From Arthrobacter citreus (GTDB taxonomy: Bacteria > Bacillota > Bacilli > Bacillales > Bacillaceae_G), in assembly GCA_013200995.1 (NCBI GenBank), contig CP053688.1, positions 4,960,001 to 5,024,000 on the forward strand: DNA of 64,000 nucleotides, written 5' to 3'. The position numbers and the translations under genes are program-made. Positions 6,812 through 16,952 of the stretch are shown here, in pieces. Position 1 is the first letter of the stretch, and the number at the start of each line of letters is the position of its first letter. The notes under the pieces are model-generated. The model ran no database searches, was not told the DNA's origin, and saw only the letters and a list, made by a program, of their open reading frames with translations.

Positions 6812-7828
6812 TTATTTAACGTCAATTGGTAGTGGAGCATTTTCAGCCACTAATTTTTGTTCGCGCATTTCATGCCAGAATGCAGCTGGAATTACTTCAT
6901 TGAATGCAGCTTTGTCTTCAGCTATACGTTCTGGTTTACTTGCACCTGGGATTACTGATGCAACTGCTGGATTTGCTAGTGAAAATTGAAGGGCTGCAGC
7001 TTTTATACTAATACCATGTCGTTGTGCAATGCCTTTAATTTTCTCAACCTTTGCGATAATTTCAGGAGATGCTTTTTGATATTCGAAGTGAGTTCCACCA
7101 GCTAAAATACCTGAGCTGTAAGGACCACCAACGATAATATCAACATTTTGTTTAGCAGCTTCTGGCATTAATCGATGAAGTGCACGATCATGATCAAGAA
7201 GTGTATAACGTCCAGCCAATAAACTAACATCAGGTTTGTGTTCACCTAATTCTAATGCAATTTCGATAGGTTCTACTTTATTTACGCCAAGTCCCCAAGC
7301 TTTAATAACACCTTCTTCTCGTAATTGAGAAAGGACGCGGAATGCTCCAGTACGAGCAATTTCAAACTGCGCTAACCACTCGTCACCATAAAAGTCTTGA
7401 GCAATATCATGAACATAGACAATGTCTAAACGATCAGTTTTCAAACGATTTAAACTATCTTCGATTGATCGTAATGTTGCGTCAGCACTATAATCGTTCA
7501 CGAGCTTATTCTTACGTCCGAATTCAAATAGACCGCCTTTTTCTCCTAAGTCACGTGCAGTAGGATCTTCTAGTTCATCAAGAATTAAACGACCAATTTT
7601 CGTACTTAGTACAAATTCATCACGATTGTATTTTGATAATGCTTCTCCTAAACGGATTTCAGCAAGACCAGCACCATAAAATGGAGCAGAGTCAAAGTAA
7701 CGTATGCCATTATTCCATGCAGCATCAACCGTTGCGATTGCTTCTTCTTCTGGGATGTTACGAAACATATTTCCTAATGGAGCAGTACCAAAACCTAATT
7801 TTCCTTGAAACAAGTTTTTCTCTTTCAT
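6812..7828 (-). CDS. Aldo/keto reductase (aldose dehydrogenase-like)
   Basis: This is a 338-residue aldo/keto reductase. LGFGTAPLGNMF opens the barrel. Asp and Tyr are in FDSAPFYGAGLAE, Lys in LSTKIGR and the His position in VYVHDI. The pattern fits the subgroup with D-threo-aldose 1-dehydrogenase and pyridoxal 4-dehydrogenase. The C-terminal VIPGASKPERIAED is the NADP-binding loop. I start at ATG 7828 because AGGAGG lies 6 nt upstream; the frame stays open 13 codons further without such a site. First gene of an operon with the SRPBCC gene. It may be regulated through the palindromes at 7983-8033. Confidence 0.88.
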   Translation of the reverse strand: MKEKNLFQGKLGFGTAPLGNMFRNIPEEEAIATVDAAWNNGIRYFDSAPFYGAGLAEIRLGEALSKYNRDEFVLSTKIGRLILDELEDPTARDLGEKGGLFEFGRKNKLVNDYSADATLRSIEDSLNRLKTDRLDIVYVHDIAQDFYGDEWLAQFEIARTGAFRVLSQLREEGVIKAWGLGVNKVEPIEIALELGEHKPDVSLLAGRYTLLDHDRALHRLMPEAAKQNVDIIVGGPYSSGILAGGTHFEYQKASPEIIAKVEKIKGIAQRHGISIKAAALQFSLANPAVASVIPGASKPERIAEDKAAFNEVIPAAFWHEMREQKLVAENAPLPIDVK

Positions 7829-8185
7829 GAAAATCCTCCTATATATACAGGTCTTCATGAATAACATGAAGATAAGTAATTAATTTTTTTAAAGAAAAGA
7901 GCCTCGCTTATAATTTGATGTTTATAAGTAACCTCTTCTCTACAATTGCTATTATTAAATAAAGTAAAAATAAAAAAAAGAACGTACTTTTAAGTACGAT
8001 AGAAACCTATAGGTACCTTAGGTACCTATAGGTAACATAAGAACCAAACATATATAAATGTAAAAATAGAGAGTTAAAATATAATTTGAAGTTGATAGAG
8101 ACGAACCAATAAATATGGATTCGTCTTATTAAGTTATTTTTGTTTACTTTTTTATTTTTTAACTGTTTTAGTTTTTAATCTCAGC
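7829..8185 (-). promoter_or_regulatory. Upstream region of the reductase operon with several palindromes
   Basis: No gene lies here. From the gene outward there is an imperfect hairpin (AAGAG/CTCTT and CTTATAA/TTATAAG, 7897-7937), a palindrome CGTACTT-TT-AAGTACG (7983-7998) and the large palindrome at 8005-8033. On the minus strand TTGGTT and TACCTA spaced 17 nt apart could be a weak promoter overlapping the large palindrome. Confidence 0.4.
8005..8033. promoter_or_regulatory. 29-bp palindromic candidate operator
   Basis: ACCTATAGGTACC (8005-8017) and GGTACCTATAGGT (8021-8033) are perfect 13-bp arms around TTA. Each arm is itself partly palindromic (GGTACC, CCTATAGG). It lies about 175 nt upstream of the reductase start and just past the 3' end of a LysR remnant. 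A dimeric or tetrameric repressor site is the simplest reading; the regulator is unknown. Confidence 0.5.
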
Positions 8186-8365
8186 TTAAATCTGGTGAGA
8201 GAACAACTCACGTACAGTAGCTAGAAATGAATCAAGTGCAGGGGAAATCCACTTATCTTTATGCCAAATCATTTGTGTGACAGCTTTCAATTCTGAGATA
8301 TCCATCGGAAGGGCTACTAATTGACCATTATATCCAATCTCAATTGGGATCGTTTTTTTATCCAG
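8186..8365 (-). pseudogene. LysR-family regulator, C-terminal remnant
   Basis: Read leftward, an open frame of 59 codons ends with TAA at 8186-8188. It encodes LDKKTIPIEIGYNGQ, LVALPMDISELK, MIWHKDKW and SPALDSFLATVREL, the typical last strand and helix of a LysR substrate-binding domain. The N-terminal 230 or so residues, including the helix-turn-helix, are missing. The truncation point coincides with a box of the composite repeat (8362-8387). The lost regulator probably once controlled the neighbouring reductase operon. Confidence 0.6.
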
Positions 8366-8387
8366 CTAAATGGCGAGATAGTTGCTT
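8362..8387. repeat. Third-module box of the composite repeat
   Basis: AGCTAAATGGCGAGATAGTTGCTTAA resembles AAATGGCAGTATAGTTGAATAA at 5130 with several changes. It abuts the truncated LysR gene. Confidence 0.45.
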
Positions 8388-8491
8388 AAGGATTCAATAC
8401 CAATAATAGGTATTTTCCAACAAAAGGCCAAAATGTGTTATCGTTAAAATATGATTTTTTAGAGTAGAAACATGAGAAAGGTGTGCGAAGT

Positions 8492-9490
8492 GTGAGCAAA
8501 AGATTAATTTTGATTTTATTTACAGTGATTTTACTATCTGTATTTGCAGGTTGCGGAAAAATCACTGAACAGACTTCGGCAAAAAAAGTGCAATCAATAA
8601 CGAGCACGGCTTCTAAGACTGTTGAAGCGAATAAGAATACATCTGCCGATGACACAGAGAAACCAAAGAGTGATAGTGAACCGAACAAAAGTGTTCCTGC
8701 TTCTAGCACTTCAAAGGCAACAAGTAAAACGAACGGATTTGATTATAGCAAATATACCCTAATTGTAGTAAATGGCGGGGATATGTCAGGATATAGACAG
8801 CCGAATGTCAAAGTAGATGTCGGATATGGAAAAAGGGAATATTGGGCGTATACAAATGAATACGGTCAGTTAATTCGTGTTGAGGCGAAAAAGATAACAC
8901 TTCAAAATTCGAATACTGATCATGTTTTGTCATCAGGTAGATATTACTCTGATGAAGCAGATGTTCCTGGTACAGAGAGTCCAATCTTGGATAAAGGGCA
9001 TGTAATTGCTGACTCGCTTGGGGGAGTATCAAACGCATATAACATTACACCTCAGGATAGCAATCTGAATAGGCATGGCGATCAAGCTTATATGGAAAAA
9101 GTGATTCGAGATGCAGGAGGTTGTACTGATTTTGTAGCAGTAATTCAATATCCAAATAATAAAACGCAAATTCCTAACCATTATAAATTCACATACAAAA
9201 TTCAGGGCAGATCCATTAAAGATGAATTTGACAATGTGAACCCAGATAAAGTGAACAAAAATTTAGGGAAAACGACAGGTACGAGCAGTACGCCACCGAA
9301 AACAAACAATGTGCCTGCAAACAAAACAAAAAATAGTAATGAAGATATTAGTAAAGTGGATACAAATCATAATGGAAGAGTTACGATCGCTGAAGCCAAA
9401 GCTGCTGGCTTTAAAATGCCTATTACGCGCGATTCATGGCTCTATAAATATATGGATGATCGAGATGGTGATGGTTTAGTAGGCGAATAA
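8492..9490 (+). CDS. Secreted lipoprotein DNA/RNA non-specific endonuclease
   Basis: This is a 332-residue exported nuclease. Residues 1-20 are a lipoprotein signal peptide with lipobox LSVFAGC. A Ser/Thr/Lys-rich linker follows (to about residue 80). The beta-beta-alpha-metal nuclease domain contains DKGHVIADSLGG, with the catalytic His, and the metal-binding Asn in ITPQDSNLNRHGDQ. The end has two acidic loops, VDTNHNGRVTIAEA and DDRDGDGLVGE, resembling EF-hand or Excalibur calcium sites, but without the Excalibur Cys. I prefer GTG 8492, 10 nt after AAAGG; the GTG at 8483 is too close to it. It probably degrades extracellular nucleic acid at the membrane or wall. Confidence 0.85.
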   Translation: MSKRLILILFTVILLSVFAGCGKITEQTSAKKVQSITSTASKTVEANKNTSADDTEKPKSDSEPNKSVPASSTSKATSKTNGFDYSKYTLIVVNGGDMSGYRQPNVKVDVGYGKREYWAYTNEYGQLIRVEAKKITLQNSNTDHVLSSGRYYSDEADVPGTESPILDKGHVIADSLGGVSNAYNITPQDSNLNRHGDQAYMEKVIRDAGGCTDFVAVIQYPNNKTQIPNHYKFTYKIQGRSIKDEFDNVNPDKVNKNLGKTTGTSSTPPKTNNVPANKTKNSNEDISKVDTNHNGRVTIAEAKAAGFKMPITRDSWLYKYMDDRDGDGLVGE

Positions 9491-9516
9491 ATAGCGTTAT
9501 ACTAATGCTATTTTTA
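9491..9516 (+). terminator. Terminator of the nuclease gene
   Basis: ATAGCGTTA and TAATGCTAT pair around TAC (one G-T pair), followed by TTTTT. It starts immediately after the stop codon. Confidence 0.7.
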
Positions 9517-9604
9517 TTCCCTCGATAATTTGTTTTCAGTGTTTTGATCTTATCAATTTATTAATATAGCATCATTGATATTTTAGAAATATAGAGTTTC
9601 TTAT

Positions 9605-9668
9605 GTAACAAACGCATGCTTTAGTTAAAAAAGTTTACCCAAAGGTTGTCTCGTTAGACAGCCTTTTT
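9605..9668. repeat. Composite repeat copy: palindrome half plus terminator
   Basis: AACGCATGCTTTAGTTAAAAAAG (9610-9632) matches the right half of the palindrome module. A hairpin AGGTTGTCT-CGTT-AGACAGCCT with seven T follows at 9642-9667. The third module is absent or unrecognisable. This is the last copy; the rest of the 9517-9801 gap holds nothing else I can identify. Confidence 0.55.
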
Positions 9669-9801
9669 TTAGTTCAGAAATCAACATTTAAATTTAACCG
9701 AGCCTTTTAGTAAGAAAAAAATATAAAACACTTGGATAAAGTAAAAATGAATGGTCAAACTAAAAAAGCTTGTATGATTTTGTCTAAAGGAGTGGATGTT
9801 T

Positions 9802-10317
9802 GTGAAAAAGTTTATTTTAATGTTTGTTTGTTTAATAGCACTACTACTATTTCCGGCACAAACTGAAACATTGGCAGCACATCATAGTATTCATCGTCAA
9901 AGTACGACTAACAAGGGAATTACAATCATTTTACATAAGGTGTATATAAACGGTGAAGTGATTGAAGAAATTTATATTAATCAACATAAAACACTGGGAC
10001 AAGTAAAAAAAGAATTTAAAGGTTGGAAAGTCATAGAAGAAAATGATGATCAAATTGTATTGATGAAAAAAATAAATGATCTTTCTCCTACGTTGAAGTC
10101 GAAAGGTTATTTAGGAATCAATTCAAGTGGGATGTTAAACTTATATATTGGAACGCCAAGTGGGAATAATATTATTGAATCTTTTTTTCAAATTGATACG
10201 AATAAATTAGAAGTAAATAAACAAAAGGAACTTGAAAAAGGGATAAAAATTTCGACTAAAAATCATTACGTTTATCTATTACATTACTTAAAAGAGTATG
10301 AAAGAATTATAAATTAA
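9802..10317 (+). CDS. bofC: Bypass-of-forespore protein C
   Basis: This is a 171-residue secreted protein with an N-terminal hydrophobic signal (MKKFILMFVCLIALLLFPAQ). In Bacillus, BofC is made in the forespore, exported to the space between the membranes and inhibits the SpoIVB signalling protease, thereby delaying sigma-K activation. The beta-rich middle part (ITIILHKVYINGEVIEE, LGQVKKEFKGWKV) and the position just before ruvAB fit that gene. I prefer GTG 9802, 9 nt after AAAGGAG; ATG 9796 lies only 3 nt from it. B. subtilis has csbX between bofC and ruvA; here a GNAT gene takes that place. Confidence 0.82.
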   Translation: MKKFILMFVCLIALLLFPAQTETLAAHHSIHRQSTTNKGITIILHKVYINGEVIEEIYINQHKTLGQVKKEFKGWKVIEENDDQIVLMKKINDLSPTLKSKGYLGINSSGMLNLYIGTPSGNNIIESFFQIDTNKLEVNKQKELEKGIKISTKNHYVYLLHYLKEYERIIN

Positions 10318-10333
10318 AATTTGGTAAGTCATA

Positions 10334-10367
10334 AAAGAACCACAAGAGATTTTTCTTGTGGTTCTTT
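10334..10367. terminator. Bidirectional terminator between bofC and the GNAT gene
   Basis: AAAGAACCACAAGA and TCTTGTGGTTCTTT are perfect 14-nt arms. It lies between convergent genes and has a T run on the minus strand. Confidence 0.85.
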
Positions 10368-10388
10368 GACGCTGTTGAAAAGGAGAAC

Positions 10389-10934
10389 TTAAACGACCCA
10401 TTCTTTCCGTAAGATTGAATAAGCATATGTATCATGAACTGAGGTACCTTGAATTAAATACTCTCTTAATAAACCTTCATTAGTGAATCCAATTTTTTCA
10501 AGAAGCTTTTGTGAAGGTAGATTTTCTGGATAGACGATAGCTCCTATTCGATTTAGTTGTAGCATATCAAATCCATAATTTAATAAAGCTTTTACAGCTT
10601 CAGTTGCATACCCTTTTCGCCAATAATCTGGGTGGATCTCATAGCCAACTTCAGCTCTTTTGTTACGTTCTTGATAAGCATTAAATCCACATGTTCCGAT
10701 TAATTTGTTTGTCTCTTTTTCAATAATCCCCCAGCGGATGCCACTACGTGTTTCATACATTTCTCTAAAAAAATGAATTAGGTCAATAACTTGACTACTA
10801 TTTGTTAGTGCATCTAATCCATAATATTTCGTAACATCTTCTCTAGATAAAATTGTAAACAATCGATTTGTATCAGTAATGTTAACTTCTCTTAAATAAA
10901 GTCGCTCAGTTAAAATGTTCGGAAATAAGTTCAA
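10389..10934 (-). CDS. GNAT family N-acetyltransferase (RimJ/RimL-like)
   Basis: This is a 181-residue GCN5-related acetyltransferase. ILTERLYLREVNITDTNRLF is the RimJ/RimL-type N-terminus. The acetyl-CoA loop is in HPDYWRKGYATEAVKALLNYGF (RKGYAT) and NLPSQKLLEKIGFTNEG is motif B. Members acetylate protein N-termini, antibiotics or small amines; the substrate here is unknown. AAGGAGG precedes the ATG. It is convergent with bofC and divergent from ruvA. Confidence 0.88.
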   Translation of the reverse strand: MNLFPNILTERLYLREVNITDTNRLFTILSREDVTKYYGLDALTNSSQVIDLIHFFREMYETRSGIRWGIIEKETNKLIGTCGFNAYQERNKRAEVGYEIHPDYWRKGYATEAVKALLNYGFDMLQLNRIGAIVYPENLPSQKLLEKIGFTNEGLLREYLIQGTSVHDTYAYSILRKEWVV

Positions 10935-11105
10935 ATAGTTGCCTCCTTATCTTATTCTTATGAAATGGCAATTTATATGGATAATCACTTTAACTATTTC
11001 GATCGTAAATTCCTATGTATAAAATTTTTATTTTCGACACCCGACTATTTTTTTCCTTCTTCTATATATGGTACAATGGAATACATGTAAAAAGGGGAGA
11101 AAACC

Positions 11106-11723
11106 ATGTACGAATACGTAATTGGAAAGATAGAATGGGTTGGACCGGAATATATAGTAATTGATCATAATGGAATGGGTTATCAATTATTTACACCTAA
11201 TCCATATGTTTTTAGACCTTCAAATGAAATCTTAAAAGTTTATACACATCTTTACGTAAGAGAAGATGTTATGATGTTATATGGTTTTAAAACGCTTGAT
11301 GAACGAACTTTATTTCAAAAATTATTAAGTGTGTCTGGAATCGGACCAAAAGGTGCTTTGGCGATTGTAGCAACAGGTGAGCCAAATCAAATTGTTCAAG
11401 CAATTGAAGAAGAGGACGAAGCATTTTTAACAAAATTCCCAGGCGTTGGTAAAAAGACAGCAAGACAAATGATTCTAGACCTAAAAGGAAAGCTTGAGAA
11501 AGTTTTTGGAACGGTACAAGTAGATTTATTTACTGATATAGATGCGATGGAAGAAAAAGAAAATGCAGCATCTTCATTAGATGATGCCATTGAAGCTTTA
11601 AAAGCATTAGGGTATGCAGAGAAAGAAGTTAAAAAGATCGTACCATTATTGAAAAATGAACCACTTTCTACTGATGAATATATTAAAAAAGCTCTTCAAT
11701 TACTATTGCAAGCTAAGAGGTGA
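11106..11723 (+). CDS. ruvA: Holliday junction branch migration protein RuvA
   Basis: This is a 205-residue junction-binding subunit. The OB-fold N-terminus ([28 protein letters not shown]), the helix-hairpin-helix repeats ([17 protein letters not shown] and [20 protein letters not shown]) and the C-terminal three-helix RuvB-binding domain ([21 protein letters not shown]) are all present. RuvA tetramers hold four-way junctions and recruit RuvB. GGGGAGA precedes the ATG. A TACAAT -10 box is near 11072. The stop codon overlaps the ribosome binding site of ruvB. Confidence 0.97.
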   Translation: MYEYVIGKIEWVGPEYIVIDHNGMGYQLFTPNPYVFRPSNEILKVYTHLYVREDVMMLYGFKTLDERTLFQKLLSVSGIGPKGALAIVATGEPNQIVQAIEEEDEAFLTKFPGVGKKTARQMILDLKGKLEKVFGTVQVDLFTDIDAMEEKENAASSLDDAIEALKALGYAEKEVKKIVPLLKNEPLSTDEYIKKALQLLLQAKR

Positions 11724-11728
11724 TGAAA

Positions 11729-12730
11729 ATGGATGATCGAATTTTATCAAGTGAAAGTAATCGTGAAGATTTTGATCAAGAACTATCACTTAGGCCTCAA
11801 ACATTAAAAGAATATATAGGGCAAGATAAAGTTAAAAAGAATTTGCAAGTCTTTATTGAAGCTGCAAAAATGCGTAACGAATCTTTAGATCACGTTTTAT
11901 TATACGGTCCTCCTGGTTTAGGTAAAACTACTTTAGCAGCAATTATTGCGAATGAATTAGGTGTGGGCTTTAAAACTACTTCTGGACCAGCGATTGAGCG
12001 TCCTGGAGATTTAGCAGCAATTTTGACGTCACTACAACCTGGTGATGTGTTATTTATTGATGAAATACACCGATTACCTCGTACAGTGGAAGAAGTACTT
12101 TATCCAGCGATGGAAGATTTTTTCTTTGATATCGTTATTGGTAAGGATGCAACTGCAAGGTCAGTAAGGATTGATTTACCACCTTTTACACTAATCGGTG
12201 CAACAACTAGAGCAGGTTTGCTTTCTTCACCACTTAGAGATCGTTTTGGTGTATTAAATCGATTAGAGTTTTATACAGTTGAACAGCTTGCATTAATCGT
12301 TAGAAGAACGGCTGAGTTATTTGGAATGGAAATCGAGAAGGAAGCTGCTTTAGAAATCGCTAGAAGGTCTAGAGGTACACCTCGAATTGCAAACCGTTTA
12401 TTGCGAAGAGTTAGAGACTTTGCTCAAGTCCAGGGCAGTGGAATTATTACATTTGAAATAGCTAAAGATTCTTTAATTCAAATGCAAGTAGATGAAGCGG
12501 GTCTAGATCATATCGACCATAAACTGTTACTTGCGATTATTGAAAGATTCCGAGGTGGTCCTGTTGGAGTTGATACGATTGCGGCTTCGATCGGAGAAGA
12601 ATCACAAACAATTGAAGATGTGTACGAACCTTATTTGCTTCAAATTGGATTCCTTCAACGAACTCCTAGAGGAAGAATTGTAACTGATTTAACGTATAAA
12701 CATTTTGGTTTGCAGGTACCTGAGCAATGA
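11729..12730 (+). CDS. ruvB: Holliday junction DNA helicase RuvB
   Basis: This is a 333-residue AAA+ motor that drives branch migration with RuvA. Walker A is GPPGLGKTT (about residue 61), Walker B FIDEIH, sensor 1 [18 protein letters not shown] with the arginine finger, sensor 2 [13 protein letters not shown], and the C-terminal winged helix ends with [18 protein letters not shown] chose ATG 11729: AAGAGGTGAT lies just upstream, whereas the GTG and ATG at 11720 and 11723 are inside it. The protein then begins MDDRILSS, as in B. subtilis. Confidence 0.97.
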   Translation: MDDRILSSESNREDFDQELSLRPQTLKEYIGQDKVKKNLQVFIEAAKMRNESLDHVLLYGPPGLGKTTLAAIIANELGVGFKTTSGPAIERPGDLAAILTSLQPGDVLFIDEIHRLPRTVEEVLYPAMEDFFFDIVIGKDATARSVRIDLPPFTLIGATTRAGLLSSPLRDRFGVLNRLEFYTVEQLALIVRRTAELFGMEIEKEAALEIARRSRGTPRIANRLLRRVRDFAQVQGSGIITFEIAKDSLIQMQVDEAGLDHIDHKLLLAIIERFRGGPVGVDTIAASIGEESQTIEDVYEPYLLQIGFLQRTPRGRIVTDLTYKHFGLQVPEQ

Positions 12731-12924
12731 CTGATTTATCAAAAGTGTTAATAACGCTAGGTGTTATATTGTTATTAGTTGGATTGTTTATGAAATTTGT
12801 AGGTAAACTTCCAGGTGATATCTTTATTAAAAAAGGAAATGTATCATTTTATTTCCCAATTGTTACTTGTATTATCATAAGTGTATTACTATCACTTATT
12901 TTTTCATTTTTTGGGAAAAAATGA
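12727..12924 (+). CDS. DUF2905 membrane protein (YrzS-like)
   Basis: This is a 65-residue protein with two hydrophobic helices flanking the conserved [19 protein letters not shown] segment, which defines the DUF2905 family. It starts within the ruvB stop (ATGA overlap), so translation is coupled to ruvB. B. subtilis has yrzS at the same place. Function unknown; conserved linkage to ruvAB is the only clue. Confidence 0.85.
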   Translation: MTDLSKVLITLGVILLLVGLFMKFVGKLPGDIFIKKGNVSFYFPIVTCIIISVLLSLIFSFFGKK

Positions 12925-12972
12925 TAATACATGATTTTGGAAAAGATAGGGTTTAAGGGAAAAGGAAATACG

Positions 12973-13019
12973 AAGGGCAAGAATTAGAAAGGGAGAATTT
13001 TAAAGATTCTCCCTTACAC
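12973..13019 (+). terminator. Nested hairpin between yrzS and queA
   Basis: AAGGGAGAAT (12989-12998) and ATTCTCCCTT (13006-13015) are perfect arms. Outside them GAAGGGCAAG and CCTTGTCCTT extend the stem imperfectly. There is no T run after it, so it may be a processing or mRNA stability element rather than a terminator. Confidence 0.4.
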
Positions 13020-13051
13020 CCTTGTCCTTGAAATATACGAGGTGTTTAGAA

Positions 13052-15240
<2,189 letters not shown>

Positions 15241-15267
15241 AATTTACATATTGAAAGGAAGATATTA

Positions 15268-15549
15268 ATGAACTTAGGATCTTTAGGTGGAATTTTACCA
15301 TTAATATTAATGTTCGTAATTTTCTACTTCTTACTAATTCGTCCACAACAAAAGCGTCAAAAACAAACAGCTTCTATGCAAGCTGGAATTGCTAAAGGCG
15401 ATATGGTTGTAACAATCGGTGGATTACACGGTTTAGTTGATGCTGTTAACGAAGAAAATAATACAATTACATTAAAGACTACTGATGGTTCACGCATGGT
15501 ATTTGAAAAAAATGCAATTCGTGAAACTCGTGCACAAGCCGCTAAATAA
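15268..15549 (+). CDS. yajC: Preprotein translocase subunit YajC (YrbF)
   Basis: This is a 93-residue membrane protein with one N-terminal helix (LPLILMFVIFYFLLIRPQQKRQKQ) and a small cytosolic domain with GDMVVTIGGLHGLVD. It associates with the SecDF complex and the SecYEG translocon. GAAAGGAAG precedes the ATG. The linkage to tgt and to the nearby secDF gene is conserved in Bacillus. Confidence 0.93.
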   Translation: MNLGSLGGILPLILMFVIFYFLLIRPQQKRQKQTASMQAGIAKGDMVVTIGGLHGLVDAVNEENNTITLKTTDGSRMVFEKNAIRETRAQAAK

Positions 15550-15561
15550 TTGTATCGTAAG

Positions 15562-15600
15562 AAACGCTAGTTCCATTTTGGAAACTAGCGTTTTGTTTTT
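15562..15600 (+). terminator. Terminator after yajC
   Basis: AAACGCTAGTTCC and GGAAACTAGCGTTTT pair with one bulge and are followed by a T-rich run. It ends the queA-tgt-yajC unit. Confidence 0.85.
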
Positions 15601-15641
15601 TATACGAGGAAGTAGCAAGAATGCTTACTAATCGTCGAGTT

Positions 15642-16025
15642 TTATTTATTATAGGATTTATTACTTGCAGCATTTACACCAAAAATTGACCCTAACATGC
15701 AGATCGCAATGAAAATGGCATGGTACATCAATTGCTCTTTAGAAAAAGTTCGATCATAACCAAGAAATTGTACAAAAAATACAAATACAGAGTATGCTCC
15801 ACTTGTTAGAAACCCAAGAATCCAACCTTTTTCTTTCCCTTTTGCTCCTGTAACAAAACCACCTATTAGCATTACGATAAATGATAAGACAAGAGTTGTT
15901 GTATTGACACTTGTTTCTGTAAGTGAAGTTAGTCTAAGTAATAATGATAAAATTAAGCTAATTGATAATACTAATAATAAAATAGTTAAAAAGCCAAAAG
16001 AGACAGCCGTTGCTGTTTTTTTCAT
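15642..16025 (-). CDS. TIGR04086 family membrane protein (YrzE-like)
   Basis: This is a 127-residue protein with four predicted hydrophobic helices, starting MKKTATAVSFGFLTILLLVL. The conserved part (GGFVTGAKGKEKGWILGFLTSG) defines the TIGR04086 family. B. subtilis yrzE is in the same place between yajC and yrbG. Function unknown. It is preceded by GGGGGAAT and divergent from yrbG. Confidence 0.82.
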   Translation of the reverse strand: MKKTATAVSFGFLTILLLVLSISLILSLLLRLTSLTETSVNTTTLVLSFIVMLIGGFVTGAKGKEKGWILGFLTSGAYSVFVFFVQFLGYDRTFSKEQLMYHAIFIAICMLGSIFGVNAASNKSYNK

Positions 16026-16232
16026 TGATATTCCCCCTTGTACACTCTTTTATACAAGCATATTCATAAGATGAATTTTTAGAATACTTATAGAGCAATT
16101 ACAAATAGTAAAATTATGAACAAATTTCTACTATTTTTTATATGTAAAGTCTTTACTATTTCTAAATAAGCAAGAATGTAAAAAGATAAATAATTAAAAT
16201 TCAGCAAAGTTTTGGATGTGAGGGTTAGTAAA

Positions 16233-16883
16233 ATGGAATTAGGTTCTATGACGATTCGTACCATTTTAATCTATTTAATTATTGCGTTTTTCTTTCGAAT
16301 AATGGGTAAGAGAGAAATTGGAGAGCTAAGTTTATTAGATTTAGTTGTTTATATTTTATTAACTGAAATAGCTGCAATTGGAATTGAAAACCATAATGAT
16401 CCAATTATAAAAGTGATTTATCCGATGTTTTTAATTGTTGCGATACAAATAATTTTTTCGCTCATATCACTAAAAAGTGTTTTATTTAGAAAAATTTTGG
16501 ATGGAAATCCTGTATTGATTATCAGTAAAGGAAAAGTATTAGAAAAAGAAATGAAAAAGCAAAGGTACACATTTGATGATTTATTACTTCAACTAAGAGA
16601 AAAAGATATTGGAGATGTAAGAGATGTCGATTATGCAATCCTTGAACCAACAGGGAAGTTGTCCATCTTTAAAAAGGAATTAAATGGAGATGGCTATGAT
16701 AGTACACTTACATTTCCACTAATATTAGATGGTATTGTCCAAGATGATAATTTAAAACTTTACAATAAAAATAAGCTTTGGTTGCTTCAGGAGCTAAAAA
16801 AACAAGGTATTGAAGACTTTAACCAAGTATCGTATTGCAGTTTAAGGAGAGATGAAATATTCCTTGATAAGAAGGATGGATAG
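16233..16883 (+). CDS. DUF421/YetF family membrane protein (YrbG-like)
   Basis: This is a 216-residue protein. The N-terminal part has three membrane helices with FFFRIMGKREIGELSLLDLVVYI, the DUF421 signature. The C-terminal half is a cytosolic YetF-type domain (GNPVLIISKGKVLEKEMKK, YTFDDLLLQLREKDI, VDYAILEPTGKLSIFKK). I start at ATG 16233 with GTGAGGG 8 nt upstream; the frame extends 7 codons more. B. subtilis YrbG occupies this place. Related YetF-family proteins have been linked to spore envelope or membrane properties; the role of this one is unknown. Confidence 0.85.
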   Translation: MELGSMTIRTILIYLIIAFFFRIMGKREIGELSLLDLVVYILLTEIAAIGIENHNDPIIKVIYPMFLIVAIQIIFSLISLKSVLFRKILDGNPVLIISKGKVLEKEMKKQRYTFDDLLLQLREKDIGDVRDVDYAILEPTGKLSIFKKELNGDGYDSTLTFPLILDGIVQDDNLKLYNKNKLWLLQELKKQGIEDFNQVSYCSLRRDEIFLDKKDG

Positions 16884-16952
16884 AGTGAAAAAAAGGAAGT
16901 GAGGGGAGTAGTATTCCTATTCCCTGTAACTTCCGTTCTTTCCCTTTAATAT

